DNA of 64,000 nucleotides from Litchfieldella anticariensis FP35 = DSM 16096 (GTDB lineage: Bacteria; Pseudomonadota; Gammaproteobacteria; Pseudomonadales; Halomonadaceae). Below the pieces are notes generated by a model. It was not told the DNA's origin. It did no database searches and worked only from the letters and a program-made list of their open reading frames with translations. This document shows positions 46,464 through 56,619 of this stretch, piece by piece; the first letter of the stretch is position 1; each line of letters opens with the position of its first letter. The DNA is taken from positions 1 to 64,000 of the forward strand of contig NZ_KE332394.1 of assembly GCF_000409775.1 (NCBI RefSeq), in the 5' to 3' direction. The position numbers and the translations under genes were made by a program.

Positions 46464-48062
46464 ATGAGATTCCTGCGTATCTCAACGCGTCTTAATCTGC
46501 TGGTCGTAGTGATGATTCTGGGTATGGTCGGCCTGGGAGTGTTCAGCCTGTTTCAGGAGCAGGAGCACCTTGTCAACGAGCGCCAGGCAGCGTTGGCATC
46601 GTTGGTCGAAAGTGCCATGGGGGTCCTTGCGAATTACCACCAGCAGGAGCTAGACGGCACACTCAGTCGCGAGGAGGCGCAGAAGCGCGCCCTCGATGCC
46701 ATCAAGGGCATGCGTTATGGCGGTGGCAACTATTTCTGGGTCAACGATATGACGCCGGCCATGATCATGCACACGGTCAAGCCGGAGCTGAATGGTCAGG
46801 ATTTGTCCGGTTTCGAGGACCCGAGTGGCAAACGGCTTTTCATTGAAATGGTCGATACCGTCAAGGAGCACGGCCAGGGAATCGTCGAATACTTATGGCC
46901 GAAGCCAGGTTTCGACGAGCCGGTGCCAAAGGCTTCCTATGTCGCCGGTTTCGCCCCATGGGGCTGGATCGTGGGCACGGGCATCTACATCGACGATCTC
47001 GATGCTTTGTTCTGGGACAATGCCAAGCGGTTGGCCATCGTCTTCGCGCTGGTTGGGCTCGTGCTCTTCGTCATCATTTTCACCATTGCACGCCGCATAA
47101 AACATGGCCTGGCCAGTTCACTGCGGTTGGCCGATGCGGTGGCGTCGGGCGCTCTCGATGCGAATGCGACGGCAAGATTCAACGATGAGTTCAAGGTGCT
47201 GATCGATGCGCTCAATCGCATGGCCATCAAGCTGAAAACAGTGGTCGGCGAGGTGTCCGTGGCCACCCATCGCGTGGCGTCCGGCAGCCAGGAAATGATG
47301 ACGGCTTCCACACGGCTCAGCCAGGATGCCATCGAGCAGGCCGCTTCCGCCGAGCAGGCCTCGTCGTCGATGGAGCAGATGACCGCCAATATCCAGCAGA
47401 ACGCGGATAATGCCGCCCAGACCGAGAAGATCTCCCGCGACGCAGCCAATGACGCCGAGGCCTCCGGGCGTGCCGTGAGCGAGGCGGTGGGGGCCATGGA
47501 GACCATCGCCGAGAAGATCCTGATCGTCCAGGACATCGCTCGCCAGACCGACCTGTTGGCGCTCAACGCCGCGGTGGAGGCAGCACGTGCCGGTGAGCAT
47601 GGGCGCGGTTTCGCGGTGGTGGCCGCCGAGGTGCGCAAATTGGCCGAGCGTAGCCAGGCAGCAGCGCAGGAGATCTCAGGGCTGTCCGGCGATACCGTCA
47701 AGGCTGCGCAGAATGCCGGCGAGATGCTGATCAGGCTGGTGCCGGACATCCAGAAGAGTGCCGGGCTGATTGCCGAGATCTCGGCGGCGAGCAACGAGCA
47801 GAGTGCCGGAGCCGGTCAAGTCAATACCGCCATCCAGCGGCTCGACGAGGTGACCCGGCAGAACACCTCCGCCGCCGAGCGGATGTCGACCACTGCCGAA
47901 GAACTCTCCAGCCAGGCCGAGCGGCTGCAAGCGGCAATCGGCTACTTCCAGGTCGGCGGACGTCGAACTCAGTCCGAAAGAGACAATGCACAGCCGCTGG
48001 CAGGCTTGCTCCGCACCGCAAGTTTGCCTGCCTTGGCAGGTGGGAACGAAGGAGAAATATGA
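46464..48062 (+). CDS. Methyl-accepting chemotaxis protein G (single Cache sensor)
   Basis: Encodes 532 residues. Helix 1 about 10-30, sCache_2 domain about 33-185 ([20 protein letters not shown], then [16 protein letters not shown]), helix 2 about 189-212, HAMP, then the island signalling domain with tip variant [20 protein letters not shown]. It is more diverged from A-F at the domain ends. sCache_2 receptors often sense small organic acids. No EFER tail. It overlaps the second cheW by ATGA and is driven by module 6. Confidence 0.93.
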   Translation: MRFLRISTRLNLLVVVMILGMVGLGVFSLFQEQEHLVNERQAALASLVESAMGVLANYHQQELDGTLSREEAQKRALDAIKGMRYGGGNYFWVNDMTPAMIMHTVKPELNGQDLSGFEDPSGKRLFIEMVDTVKEHGQGIVEYLWPKPGFDEPVPKASYVAGFAPWGWIVGTGIYIDDLDALFWDNAKRLAIVFALVGLVLFVIIFTIARRIKHGLASSLRLADAVASGALDANATARFNDEFKVLIDALNRMAIKLKTVVGEVSVATHRVASGSQEMMTASTRLSQDAIEQAASAEQASSSMEQMTANIQQNADNAAQTEKISRDAANDAEASGRAVSEAVGAMETIAEKILIVQDIARQTDLLALNAAVEAARAGEHGRGFAVVAAEVRKLAERSQAAAQEISGLSGDTVKAAQNAGEMLIRLVPDIQKSAGLIAEISAASNEQSAGAGQVNTAIQRLDEVTRQNTSAAERMSTTAEELSSQAERLQAAIGYFQVGGRRTQSERDNAQPLAGLLRTASLPALAGGNEGEI

Positions 48063-48568
48063 TGGCGGAAATCACGCAATATGTAACCCTGGGTATCGCC
48101 AGTGAACTGCTTGCGGTGCCAGTCGAGCGGGTCAGGGAAATTCTGGAAAGTCAGCCACTTTCGCGCCTGCCGCATGCACCGCCGTGGTTCCTGGGCATGA
48201 TCGATGTGCGCGGGCAGGGGGTGCCGGTGGTCGACCTGCGGGTGAAGCTCGGTTTCGATGCCGGGGAAGATACCGAGAATACGCGCATCATCGTGCTCGA
48301 GGCGCGCATGGAAGGCCATGAGCTGACCCTGGGCCTGAAGACTGATCGTGTCTTCGAAGTCACCCCGCTCGACGACACTGATCTCGAGCCGCCACCGCGA
48401 GTCGGAGCCGGCTGGCGACCCGAGTTCATCGTCGGCATCGGTCGGCGCAACGGCGCTTTCGTCACTGTCCTGGCACTCGACCATCTGTTCGCTTCCACGG
48501 AGGTGGCGCTGATCGCACCGGCGGAGATGGATAGTGGTGTTGGGGACATCAAGAGTGGGGCTTCATGA
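48059..48568 (+). CDS. cheW: Chemotaxis coupling protein CheW (second copy)
   Basis: Encodes 169 residues, one CheW domain ([20 protein letters not shown], then [20 protein letters not shown]). It is clearly different from the first CheW in the island. Overlapping starts with receptor G and the next gene suggest a three-gene operon. Confidence 0.93.
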   Translation: MMAEITQYVTLGIASELLAVPVERVREILESQPLSRLPHAPPWFLGMIDVRGQGVPVVDLRVKLGFDAGEDTENTRIIVLEARMEGHELTLGLKTDRVFEVTPLDDTDLEPPPRVGAGWRPEFIVGIGRRNGAFVTVLALDHLFASTEVALIAPAEMDSGVGDIKSGAS

Positions 48569-50331
48569 TGGTGGCAAGTTCCAGTTTGATGTCTGAATTG
48601 GTTCCAATCTTCGAACGGCTTGCCGCTCCTCGCGCCGATATCGAGCGTATCTTCCTGGAGATGGGCGATAGCCTGATTGGCTGTGTACAGTTGCTGAACG
48701 AGATCTCGGCGGCCCATGAGGGCATGCCAGCGGAACTGGGAGGTCAAGCTTTCTCGCAAGCCGCGCGTCGGTTGGAGTCGATTCGCGACCAGGTCATGGC
48801 GATGGGAGGTTCGCATGTAGGTGGACAGACACCTATTGCTCGTCTGTCCACGATGACGGCGGGGGTGGTATCTCCTCTTCGGGATTTGTGCCGGGCTGCT
48901 GCCACCATCGAGATCATCACCACCAATGCGCGTATCGTGGCCGCCGATCTTGGGGGGCAGGAGGGAGAGTTCGCGGTATTCACCACCGACATGGACGAGC
49001 TGGGGCGGCGTGTGGATCATGTGGTGGGGGAGTTTTCGCGTGCTCATGAGCGGCTGATGGCAAGCTTGGACACCGCGGAACGCGCCAGTGCCGGCTTCTC
49101 GGCTCGCCATGGTGATACCTTGGTTCGAATCGCTACGCAAATGGATGACCATCTGGCAAGTGTGGCGGAGCATCGTGAACGAGGAGCGATCAAGGCTGCC
49201 GAGCACTCACACTTGACCAGTCAGATCGGGTCACGCGTCGGCATGGCGGTCTCCGCCCTGCAGATCGGTGACATTACCCGCCAGCGTATCGAGCATGTCG
49301 AGCAGGCCTTGAGCGCCTTGATGGAGCATGTCGCAAGCGATGAGGAGGTCGCGACTCGCGACAATGACATCGCTGCCGTATGTCGCTTGCAGGTGGCACA
49401 ACTGGACGAAGCGACATGCGATTTCGATCTACGTGTCGCTGAATTAGCGGAGACATTGCGCCAACTGGCTGCGGATGCCGCGATTGCATTGCACGACAAC
49501 GGTCAGGAATCCGATGCTCTCCTGGCGACCAGTGGCACGGCTCTGGCCGCGATAACGGATGACTTGCGCGGTATTGGCAGCTTGTTCGAGGATTTCGAAC
49601 GCACTCGTGTCGGGCTGGAAAAAGTCGCTGTCGAGGCCGCGCATGCCATGACGGAAATGGTCGAACGGCTGGACGCGATCCGAGATATCGAGCAGCGCAT
49701 ACGCCTCCTCAGTCTTAATACCGCCATTCGCTGCAGCCAGTTGGGAGAGCGTGGGCGTGCCCTGAGGGTCGTGGCGGGATTTTTGGGCGATCTCGCCGGA
49801 CAGACGGTGACTGCCTCGGGAGCCATTCTTGCAGGCCTGGAAGAAGCTGACATGCTGGCCCAGCATCTTGCACGGGAATGGTCGGCCGAAGGGGGGGAGG
49901 GGGCTGCTGACCTTGAAAAGGAAGTCGACACCGTTCAGGGCGAACTCGAAGGAGTGGTCGAGCGCCTGCGTGAACGTGCTGAGACGGTAGCTCAAGCCGG
50001 CCCCCGGGCAGTGCGCCTACTCGAGGAGGCGGCCGCTAATGTCGCGAATCACCAAGGCTTCAGCGACGAGTGGCGCTATACCTTGACAGGGCTTGAAGCG
50101 TTCGCTCACTCCGGTGAAGAACTCCCGGGCTTGAGCGATATCGATGCCGAGTTGATTGCCCGCCTGCGAGGACGCTATACGATGGATAGCGAACGGCGCC
50201 TGCATGACCGGCTGTTTGGTTTGCCTCGTGAGTCGGAGGCCGAGTTGATCTCTTTGCCATCCGAAGACGTTCCGTCATCCAAGCAAACAGCGACGTCCGA
50301 GGAAGAGAGCTTCGACGACATCCTGTTCTGA
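48565..50331 (+). CDS. Soluble MCP-like / chemosensory coiled-coil protein of unknown function
   Basis: Encodes 588 residues, almost all helical, with no transmembrane segment. A central VSALQIGDITRQRIEHVEQA recalls the Q-x-x-D motif around the CheZ-type phosphatase active site. A C-terminal segment, IRLLSLNTAIRCSQLGERGR, looks like a diverged receptor tip ([14 protein letters not shown] in the others). The final residues are acidic and end DILF, a possible docking tail. The gene overlaps cheW by ATGA. It may be a soluble receptor or an adaptor/phosphatase for this system; I cannot decide. Confidence 0.6.
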   Translation: MMVASSSLMSELVPIFERLAAPRADIERIFLEMGDSLIGCVQLLNEISAAHEGMPAELGGQAFSQAARRLESIRDQVMAMGGSHVGGQTPIARLSTMTAGVVSPLRDLCRAAATIEIITTNARIVAADLGGQEGEFAVFTTDMDELGRRVDHVVGEFSRAHERLMASLDTAERASAGFSARHGDTLVRIATQMDDHLASVAEHRERGAIKAAEHSHLTSQIGSRVGMAVSALQIGDITRQRIEHVEQALSALMEHVASDEEVATRDNDIAAVCRLQVAQLDEATCDFDLRVAELAETLRQLAADAAIALHDNGQESDALLATSGTALAAITDDLRGIGSLFEDFERTRVGLEKVAVEAAHAMTEMVERLDAIRDIEQRIRLLSLNTAIRCSQLGERGRALRVVAGFLGDLAGQTVTASGAILAGLEEADMLAQHLAREWSAEGGEGAADLEKEVDTVQGELEGVVERLRERAETVAQAGPRAVRLLEEAAANVANHQGFSDEWRYTLTGLEAFAHSGEELPGLSDIDAELIARLRGRYTMDSERRLHDRLFGLPRESEAELISLPSEDVPSSKQTATSEEESFDDILF

Positions 50332-50430
50332 TCGACGTTCCGGAAAGCGGATGGCTGCTACCTACTGGAAAGTGACCGCTACTATCACACGTCAATAGTC
50401 AGTGACATAAAACTGACATCTTCTGCTACT

Positions 50431-50453
50431 ATATATGGAATTCCACATATGTG
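50431..50453. promoter_or_regulatory. Palindromic operator upstream of gapdh-arsJ-arsR
   Basis: ATATATGGAATTCCACATAT (50431-50450) is a near-perfect 20-bp palindrome, overlapped by the perfect CACATATGTG (50444-50453). A related element stands before arsH. Likely ArsR site. Confidence 0.6.
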
Positions 50454-50560
50454 ATTTTGGGGATGTCCATGGCCAAGATCGCAATCGCTTGCAGCTTTGG
50501 CTCGATGTTCAGGCACGCTCGACCCAGTAGTTGTCCAGAGCTGTCCATCGGGAGATCAAT

Positions 50561-51577
50561 ATGACGTTACGTATCGGCATCAACGGCTTCGGGCGCATAG
50601 GGCGCCTGGCACTACGCAGCCTGTGGGCAAGCGTTGCTGGCGGGCAGGTCGAGTTGATGCGAATCAACGACCCGGGCGGTGATGCGGCAACGTTCGCTCA
50701 TTTGCTGCAATTCGACTCGGTACATGGCCATTGGGCGCCAGGGCAGGGTATTCAAGCCGAAGGTGACGCCATCGTCGTCGATGGTGTGCGCCTGCCGTTC
50801 AGTTCCAATCGCGCACTAGCCGAGAGTGACTGGTCGCAGTGCGATGTGGTGATCGAAGCGTCAGGCAAGATGAAGAGCCGTGACAAGCTCCAGGCATACC
50901 TTGACCAAGGAGTGGCGCGAGTCGTGGTCTCGGCGCCGGTCAAGGAAGAGGGCGTGCTCAACGTGGTGATGGGCGTCAACGACGATCGCTACGATCCCGA
51001 CATCCATCGCATCGTCACCGCCGCGAGTTGTACCACCAATTGCCTGGCGCCGCCGGTCAAGGTGATCCACGAAACCTTCGGTATTCGTCACGGCTCGATG
51101 ACTACGGTGCACGACATCACCAATACCCAGTCGATCCTCGATTCTCCGCATAAGGATCTACGCCGGGCGCGGGCCTGCGGCATGAGCCTAATCCCCACGA
51201 CGACTGGCTCGGCCAAGGCGATCACCGCGATCTTCCCGGAACTCGAGGGCAAACTGAACGGTCATGCCGTGCGCGTGCCGCTGGCCAATGCCTCGCTTAC
51301 CGACATGGTCTTCGAGTTGGAGCGCGCGGTTACGGTCGAAGAGGTCAATGCCGCGCTCAAGGCTGCCGCCGAAGGGGAGCTTGCTGGCATTCTGGGCTAC
51401 GAGGAGCGTCCGCTGGTGTCCATCGACTATCGCACTGATCCGCGCAGTTCGATCATCGATGCACTGTCGACCATGGTCGTCAATGGCACCCAGCTCAAGC
51501 TCTATGCCTGGTACGACAACGAGTGGGGCTATGCCAACCGCACCGTGGAACTGGCATTGAAGGTGGGCCGTGGCTGA
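50561..51577 (+). CDS. Arsenic-operon glyceraldehyde-3-phosphate dehydrogenase
   Basis: Encodes 338 residues from the ATG at 50561 (GGGAG site). NAD-binding [14 protein letters not shown], catalytic Cys157 in [12 protein letters not shown], and [11 protein letters not shown]. Direct overlap with arsJ identifies it as the specialised GAPDH that uses arsenate with glyceraldehyde-3-phosphate to form 1-arseno-3-phosphoglycerate. ArsJ then exports this product, giving arsenate resistance without reduction (known for such gapdh-arsJ pairs). Confidence 0.93.
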   Translation: MTLRIGINGFGRIGRLALRSLWASVAGGQVELMRINDPGGDAATFAHLLQFDSVHGHWAPGQGIQAEGDAIVVDGVRLPFSSNRALAESDWSQCDVVIEASGKMKSRDKLQAYLDQGVARVVVSAPVKEEGVLNVVMGVNDDRYDPDIHRIVTAASCTTNCLAPPVKVIHETFGIRHGSMTTVHDITNTQSILDSPHKDLRRARACGMSLIPTTTGSAKAITAIFPELEGKLNGHAVRVPLANASLTDMVFELERAVTVEEVNAALKAAAEGELAGILGYEERPLVSIDYRTDPRSSIIDALSTMVVNGTQLKLYAWYDNEWGYANRTVELALKVGRG

Positions 51578-52832
51578 CGGGATGTCGCTCGGCGCACGCT
51601 TGAGGCAATTGCCCTTCGAAGTGCGTCAGTATCTGCTGATCACCGGCAACTACTGGGCCTTTACCCTGACCGATGGCGCCCTGCGCATGCTGGTGGTGCT
51701 GCACTTCCACCAACTCGGTTATTCGCCACTGGAAGTCGCCATGCTGTTCCTCTTCTACGAGGCGTTCGGCGTGGTCACCAATCTGGTCGGCGGGTGGCTG
51801 GGTGCATGGTTGGGGCTCAACCGTACCATGAACCTGGGGCTGGCATTGCAGATCGTTGCGCTGGCCATGCTGATGGTACCGACCGCGGCATTGACCGTAC
51901 CCTGGGTGATGGCGGCCCAGGCGCTGTCGGGGGTCGCCAAGGACCTCAACAAGATGAGCGCCAAGAGCGCGGTCAAGGTGCTGGTGCCCAAGGAGAGCGC
52001 GAATGCCCAGAGTGCGCTGTTCCGCTGGGTGGCATTGCTGACCGGTTCGAAGAATGCCCTCAAGGGGGCGGGGTTCTTCGTCGGAGGCCTGCTGCTGACG
52101 TTGATCGGCTTCCGTGGCGCGGTGATCGTCATGGCATTGATGCTGGTCGGCGTGCTTGGGTTATCGCTGTGGCGGCTGCGTGCCGATCTTGGGCGCCAGA
52201 AGCAGAAGCCGAAATTTCGTGAGGTGTTCTCCTCGTCGCGAGCGGTCAACGTATTGTCGGCGGCGCGCCTGTGCTTATTCGCTTCCCGCGACGTGTGGTT
52301 CGTGGTCGCGTTGCCGGTATTTCTCTACGACCTGCATGGCTGGAGTCACTGGACCGTTGGTGGCCTGCTGGCGGTTTGGGTGATCGGGTATGGAGGTGTG
52401 CAAACCCAGGCCCCTTATCTGACACGTCTGGTGAAGGGCGATGCGCGTGCCGTCACCGTGGGCTGGGCACTGGCCCTGGCTGGTTTGCCTGCGTTGCTGG
52501 CCCTGTTGCCACTGGCGGCGATCGGCTGGCTGGTGGCCGGATTGCTGGTCTTCGGTGTGTTGTTCGCGATCAACTCCAGTTGGCATAGCTACTTGATCGT
52601 GCACTATGCCCGCGCCGAGGGGGTGTCGATGGATGTCGGCTTCTACTATATGGCCAATGCCATGGGGCGGCTGCTGGGCACGATACTATCGGGATGGTTG
52701 TACCAGGTGCAGGGGCTGGCCGCCTGTCTGTGGGTATCGGCGGCGCTGGTGGCGCTGAGTGCGGCGATGGCATTGGCGTTGCCTCGTGACCGAGTGCAGC
52801 GCGACACCGAACAAAGCGATATGGGTGGGTAG
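51570..52832 (+). CDS. arsJ: Organoarsenical efflux MFS transporter ArsJ
   Basis: Encodes 420 residues with ~11-12 helices. The GTG start lies 8 bp inside the end of gapdh. Family sequence [20 protein letters not shown], then [20 protein letters not shown], with [14 protein letters not shown] between helices. Inner-membrane exporter of 1-arseno-3-phosphoglycerate; the product decays to arsenate outside. Confidence 0.93.
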   Translation: MADGMSLGARLRQLPFEVRQYLLITGNYWAFTLTDGALRMLVVLHFHQLGYSPLEVAMLFLFYEAFGVVTNLVGGWLGAWLGLNRTMNLGLALQIVALAMLMVPTAALTVPWVMAAQALSGVAKDLNKMSAKSAVKVLVPKESANAQSALFRWVALLTGSKNALKGAGFFVGGLLLTLIGFRGAVIVMALMLVGVLGLSLWRLRADLGRQKQKPKFREVFSSSRAVNVLSAARLCLFASRDVWFVVALPVFLYDLHGWSHWTVGGLLAVWVIGYGGVQTQAPYLTRLVKGDARAVTVGWALALAGLPALLALLPLAAIGWLVAGLLVFGVLFAINSSWHSYLIVHYARAEGVSMDVGFYYMANAMGRLLGTILSGWLYQVQGLAACLWVSAALVALSAAMALALPRDRVQRDTEQSDMGG

Positions 52833-52873
52833 CTGGGGCCGTGGAGGAGAGCGGCTCGGCTATTGGTGTGTAG

Positions 52874-53272
52874 ATGCTTGAGATAGACTGTCATGATGTA
52901 TCGACATTGGGTGATGACTTGACTTCCTTGGCTCCAACTCGATTCTTCAAATGCTTGGGAGACGATACCCGTCTGCTGCTGACCTTGCTGATCCACAGTG
53001 AAGGTGAACTGTGCGTATGCGAACTGACGCATGCGCTCGGAGAGTCTCAACCCAAGATTTCCCGTCACCTGGCCCAGTTGCGTTCCTGTGGCCTGCTCAG
53101 TGATCGCCGCGAGGGCCAGTGGGTCTACTATGGCCTGGAGCCCTCACTGCCCGATTGGGCAAGCGTCACCCTGAAGGCCGCGGCAGAAGGCGAAAGCTAC
53201 CGTCTGGCTGGGCTCCAGCGTCGCCTGGCCGGGATGGGGAATCGCCCGGAAAGGCGAGAGGCGATGTGCTGA
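52874..53272 (+). CDS. arsR: Arsenic-responsive repressor ArsR
   Basis: Encodes 132 residues. Winged helix-turn-helix with the As(III)-binding ELCVCEL (Cys47, Cys49) at the start of the recognition region and SQPKISRHLAQLRSCGLL. It probably represses both this operon and arsH-acr3, since related palindromes stand before each. It is last gene of the gapdh-arsJ-arsR unit. Confidence 0.93.
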   Translation: MLEIDCHDVSTLGDDLTSLAPTRFFKCLGDDTRLLLTLLIHSEGELCVCELTHALGESQPKISRHLAQLRSCGLLSDRREGQWVYYGLEPSLPDWASVTLKAAAEGESYRLAGLQRRLAGMGNRPERREAMC

Positions 53273-53280
53273 AAGAACGC

Positions 53281-53303
53281 GGCGTGCCGGAAATGGGCAC
53301 GCC
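53281..53303. terminator. Bidirectional terminator between arsR and acr3
   Basis: GGCGTGCC - 7-nt loop - GGCACGCC between convergent genes; T-tracts are weak on both sides. Confidence 0.6.
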
Positions 53304-53318
53304 ACAATGTTCACCTTC

Positions 53319-54422
53319 TCAGCCAGACTTGTTCAATTCATAGGGGGCGTTGGCTGCGCCAGGGAAGTGGTGGCGTGTGCCGTTGGCGATGCGTACCAGC
53401 GCGAGCATAAGCGGAACTTCCACCAGCACGCCGACCACCGTGGCCAGCGCCGCGCCGGATTGTAGTCCGAACAGCGCGATGGCGGCGGCCACCGCCAGTT
53501 CGAAGAAGTTGCTGGCACCAATCATGGCGCCGGGAGCGGCCACGTTGTGGGGTACCTTCCAGGCCTTGGCCCAACCGTATGCGATGAAGAAGATCAGGAA
53601 GGTCTGGATGATCAACGGAATCGCAATCAGCGCGATATGCAGCGGGTTGGTCAGGATCACTTCGCCCTGGAAGGCGAACAGCAGTACTAGTGTGACGATC
53701 AGCCCGACCGGCGTAATGGGTCCAACCCGCTTCAGGAAGACGTTGTCATACCATTCGATGCCGTGTCGGGCGATCAAGATACGCCGGGTCAGGTAACCGG
53801 CAGCCAGCGGGATTACGATGTAGAGCACCACAGACAAGGCCACGGTGTCCCACGGCACCTGGATGTTCGATACCCCGAGCAGGAAAACCACGATGGGCGC
53901 GAAGGCGAATAGCATGATCAGGTCGTTGAGAGAGACCTGCACCAGGGTATAAGCGGCGTCGCCGCGGGTCAGGGTGCTCCATACGAAAACCATGGCGGTG
54001 CATGGTGCCGCACCGAGCAAAATGGCGCCGGCCAGGTACTGTTGCGCCAGTGGTTCCGGAATCCATGGACGGAACGCCACCATCAGGAAGAACCAGGCGA
54101 TGGCGAACATGGTGAAGGGCTTGATCAACCAGTTCACCGTGGTGGTAATCACCAATCCCTTGGGCTGACGGCGTACACCAAGTACCGCAGTGAAGTCGAT
54201 CTGTGCCATCATCGGGAAGATCATCGCCCAGATCAGGATCGCCACCGGAATCGATACCTGGGCATACTCGAAGCGTGACAGGGTTTCGGGAACGGCCGGC
54301 ACGAACTGGCCGAGTAATACGCCGGTGACGATGGCCAGTGCCACCCATACGGACAGGAATCTTTCGAATAGGCCCATACCGTTGGATGTGGTAGGCGATT
54401 GCGCCTCCTGATGTGTCGTCAT
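53319..54422 (-). CDS. acr3: Arsenite efflux transporter ACR3
   Basis: Encodes 367 residues with ~10 helices (bile acid:sodium symporter superfamily). The helix-4 motif with the essential cysteine is LLGAAPCTAMVFVWS; PMMAQIDF and ANFFELAVA-like signatures are present (GASNFFELAVAAAI). It expels arsenite from the cytosol. It lies 11 bp downstream of arsH in the same unit. No arsC is visible in the window. Confidence 0.95.
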   Translation of the reverse strand: MTTHQEAQSPTTSNGMGLFERFLSVWVALAIVTGVLLGQFVPAVPETLSRFEYAQVSIPVAILIWAMIFPMMAQIDFTAVLGVRRQPKGLVITTTVNWLIKPFTMFAIAWFFLMVAFRPWIPEPLAQQYLAGAILLGAAPCTAMVFVWSTLTRGDAAYTLVQVSLNDLIMLFAFAPIVVFLLGVSNIQVPWDTVALSVVLYIVIPLAAGYLTRRILIARHGIEWYDNVFLKRVGPITPVGLIVTLVLLFAFQGEVILTNPLHIALIAIPLIIQTFLIFFIAYGWAKAWKVPHNVAAPGAMIGASNFFELAVAAAIALFGLQSGAALATVVGVLVEVPLMLALVRIANGTRHHFPGAANAPYELNKSG

Positions 54423-54433
54423 CTTCGTTTCCC

Positions 54434-55144
54434 CTACATCGCTCGTTGGTTGACGCGCTTCGACACTTCCTCGGCACTTTCCTTACGTTCGGAATAACGG
54501 TCGGTCAGGTAGTGGCTGCGGTCGCGGATCAGCCAAGTGAACTTCATCAGCTCTTCCATGACATCGACGATGCGATCATAGAAAGGGGAGGGCTTCATGC
54601 GGTCATCGTCGTCGAACTCCAGGAAGGCCTTGGGTACCGACGACTGATTGGGAATGGTCAGCATGCGCATCCAGCGACCCAGTACCCGCAATTGGTTGAC
54701 GGTATTGAACGATTGCGAACCGCCGCAGACCTGCATCACGGCGAGTGTCTTGCCCTGAGTGGGGCGTACCCCGCCCAACGCCAACGGTATCCAGTCGATC
54801 TGCGCCTTCATGATCCCGCTCATGGCGCCATGGCGTTCGGGGGAGCACCACACCATGCCCTCAGCCCATTGGGCGAGTTCGCGTAGCTCGGCGACCTTGG
54901 GGTGCGAGGCATCTTCGGCATCCGGTAATGGTAGGCCGTGAGGATCGAAGATACGTGCCTCGGCGCCCATTGCACGCAGCAGGCGGGCGGCTTCCTCCAC
55001 CACCAGGCGGCTGAAGGAGCGCTTTCTGAGCGAGCCGTAGAGCAGCAGGATACGTGGTGGATGCTGCGAAGGCGTAGCATCGAACAGGCTATCGGTGTCG
55101 GGCGCCTGGAAGTGGCTGTCGATGATATTAGGCAGGTCGTTCAT
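54434..55144 (-). CDS. arsH: ArsH NADPH-dependent FMN reductase / organoarsenical oxidase
   Basis: Encodes 236 residues. FMN-binding [20 protein letters not shown], then [20 protein letters not shown] and [20 protein letters not shown] are diagnostic for ArsH. ArsH oxidises trivalent methyl- and aryl-arsenicals with NADPH/FMN. It is first gene of the arsH-acr3 unit, with a palindromic operator 70-90 bp upstream. Confidence 0.95.
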   Translation of the reverse strand: MNDLPNIIDSHFQAPDTDSLFDATPSQHPPRILLLYGSLRKRSFSRLVVEEAARLLRAMGAEARIFDPHGLPLPDAEDASHPKVAELRELAQWAEGMVWCSPERHGAMSGIMKAQIDWIPLALGGVRPTQGKTLAVMQVCGGSQSFNTVNQLRVLGRWMRMLTIPNQSSVPKAFLEFDDDDRMKPSPFYDRIVDVMEELMKFTWLIRDRSHYLTDRYSERKESAEEVSKRVNQRAM

Positions 55145-55214
55145 GGTCAGGGCCTATCATTCAGGGGGCAGGGGCCGAGGCGCTTCGCCATGTCGGCCAC
55201 ACATTCATGTCATG

Positions 55215-55234
55215 ATATATGTTTTTCCATATAT
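55215..55234. promoter_or_regulatory. Palindromic operator upstream of arsH
   Basis: ATATATG - 6 nt - CATATAT; the reverse strand reads ATATATGGAAAAACATATAT, close to the 50431 element. Likely ArsR site. Confidence 0.6.
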
Positions 55235-55317
55235 GTGAAGTGGCATATGTCGATGACGGCGCACTAACGTAAACGGGCCGCCCGTGGGCGGCCCGGAATA
55301 GGCAGAGAGAAAAGGCG

Positions 55318-56502
55318 CTATTCGACCAGTTCGATCGCCACTGCAGTGGCTTCACCGCCACCAATGCATAGGCTGGCGATACCGCGCTTGCCGCCTTTGA
55401 CGCGTAGGGCGTTGATCAACGTGGCGATGATACGCGAGCCGGTGGAGCCGATGGGATGGCCCTGGGCGCAGGCACCACCGAACACATTGACCTTGTCATG
55501 GGGGATGTTCAGTCCATCCATGGCCAGCAGGGTGACGACGGCAAAGGCTTCGTTGATCTCGAACAGGTCGACGTCATCCACGCTCCAGCCGAGCTTGTCC
55601 AGCAGCTTGCCGATGGCGCCTACCGGGGCGATGGTGAACTCGCTGGGATGTTGGGAGTGAGTACTATGGCCAAGTAGGCGTGCGACGGGGGTTGCACCAT
55701 GGGCACTGGCAGCAGCCGAGCTGGCCACGATCAGCGCTGAGGCGCCGTCGGAGATCGAGCTGGAATTCGCCGCAGTGATAGTGCCGTCCTTGGCGAAGGC
55801 CGGTTTGAGGTTGCGGATCTTGTCGAGCTTGGCCTGGAAGGGCTGCTCATCGTGCTCGACCACGCTTTCGCCCTGGCGCGAGGTGACCGTCACCGGCACC
55901 ATCTCACCTGTCAGATGACCTGCCTCGTGTGCCGCCATGGCCCGTTCCAGTGATGCAATGGCGAAATCGTCCATGCGTTCGCGCGAATAGCCGCGTTCGC
56001 TGGCGATCTGTTGAGCGAATGCCCCCATCAACTTGCCGGTCTCGGCGTCTTCGAGGCCATCGTAGAACATATGATCCTTCAACTCGCCGTGGCCCAGGCG
56101 GTAGCCGCTGCGTGCCTTGGTGAGGATATATGGCGCGTTGGACATCGACTCCATGCCACCGGCGAGGACGATGCTGCCGCTGCCGGCACGGATCAGGTCA
56201 TGAGCCAGCATCGTTGCCTTCATGCCCGAACCGCACAACTTGTTGATGGTAGTGGCGCCGACAGCGTCGGGAATCCCGGCCTGACGCATCGCCTGGCGCG
56301 CAGGACCTTGCTTGACGCCACCCGGCAATACGCAGCCCAAAATGCCTTCGTCAAGCGCCTCGTTGGCGAGCCCAGCGCGCTCGATGGCGGCACGAATGGC
56401 GGCCGCGGCTAGCTCGGGCGCTGTAAGACTGGAAAGGCTGCCCAACATACCGCCCATTGGCGTACGGGCAGCAGAAAGAATGACGATGTCATCGTGAGAC
56501 AT
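55318..56502 (-). CDS. Acetyl-CoA acetyltransferase (thiolase)
   Basis: Encodes 394 residues from the ATG at 56502 (AGGAG site); the frame extends 32 codons further without a site. Active Cys90 (NKLCGSGMKA), NEAFAV, the histidine in CAQGHPIGSTGSR and a C-terminal SLCIGGGEATAVAIE. It makes or cleaves acetoacetyl-/3-ketoacyl-CoA. Divergent from a TetR regulator and near an HSD10-type dehydrogenase and an acyl-CoA dehydrogenase, so a catabolic acyl-CoA or branched-chain role is likely; PHB synthesis is possible. Confidence 0.92.
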   Translation of the reverse strand: MSHDDIVILSAARTPMGGMLGSLSSLTAPELAAAAIRAAIERAGLANEALDEGILGCVLPGGVKQGPARQAMRQAGIPDAVGATTINKLCGSGMKATMLAHDLIRAGSGSIVLAGGMESMSNAPYILTKARSGYRLGHGELKDHMFYDGLEDAETGKLMGAFAQQIASERGYSRERMDDFAIASLERAMAAHEAGHLTGEMVPVTVTSRQGESVVEHDEQPFQAKLDKIRNLKPAFAKDGTITAANSSSISDGASALIVASSAAASAHGATPVARLLGHSTHSQHPSEFTIAPVGAIGKLLDKLGWSVDDVDLFEINEAFAVVTLLAMDGLNIPHDKVNVFGGACAQGHPIGSTGSRIIATLINALRVKGGKRGIASLCIGGGEATAVAIELVE

Positions 56503-56619
56503 AACGGTACTCCTGGCGTTCTGAGGTGACGCTATCGTTGTAATGCCCTTATGGCGTTGACCATCATGAGTGGCTATGGTTTGCTCAAGCATAACCAAGC
56601 AAGCGCTAGTGTAAATGCG

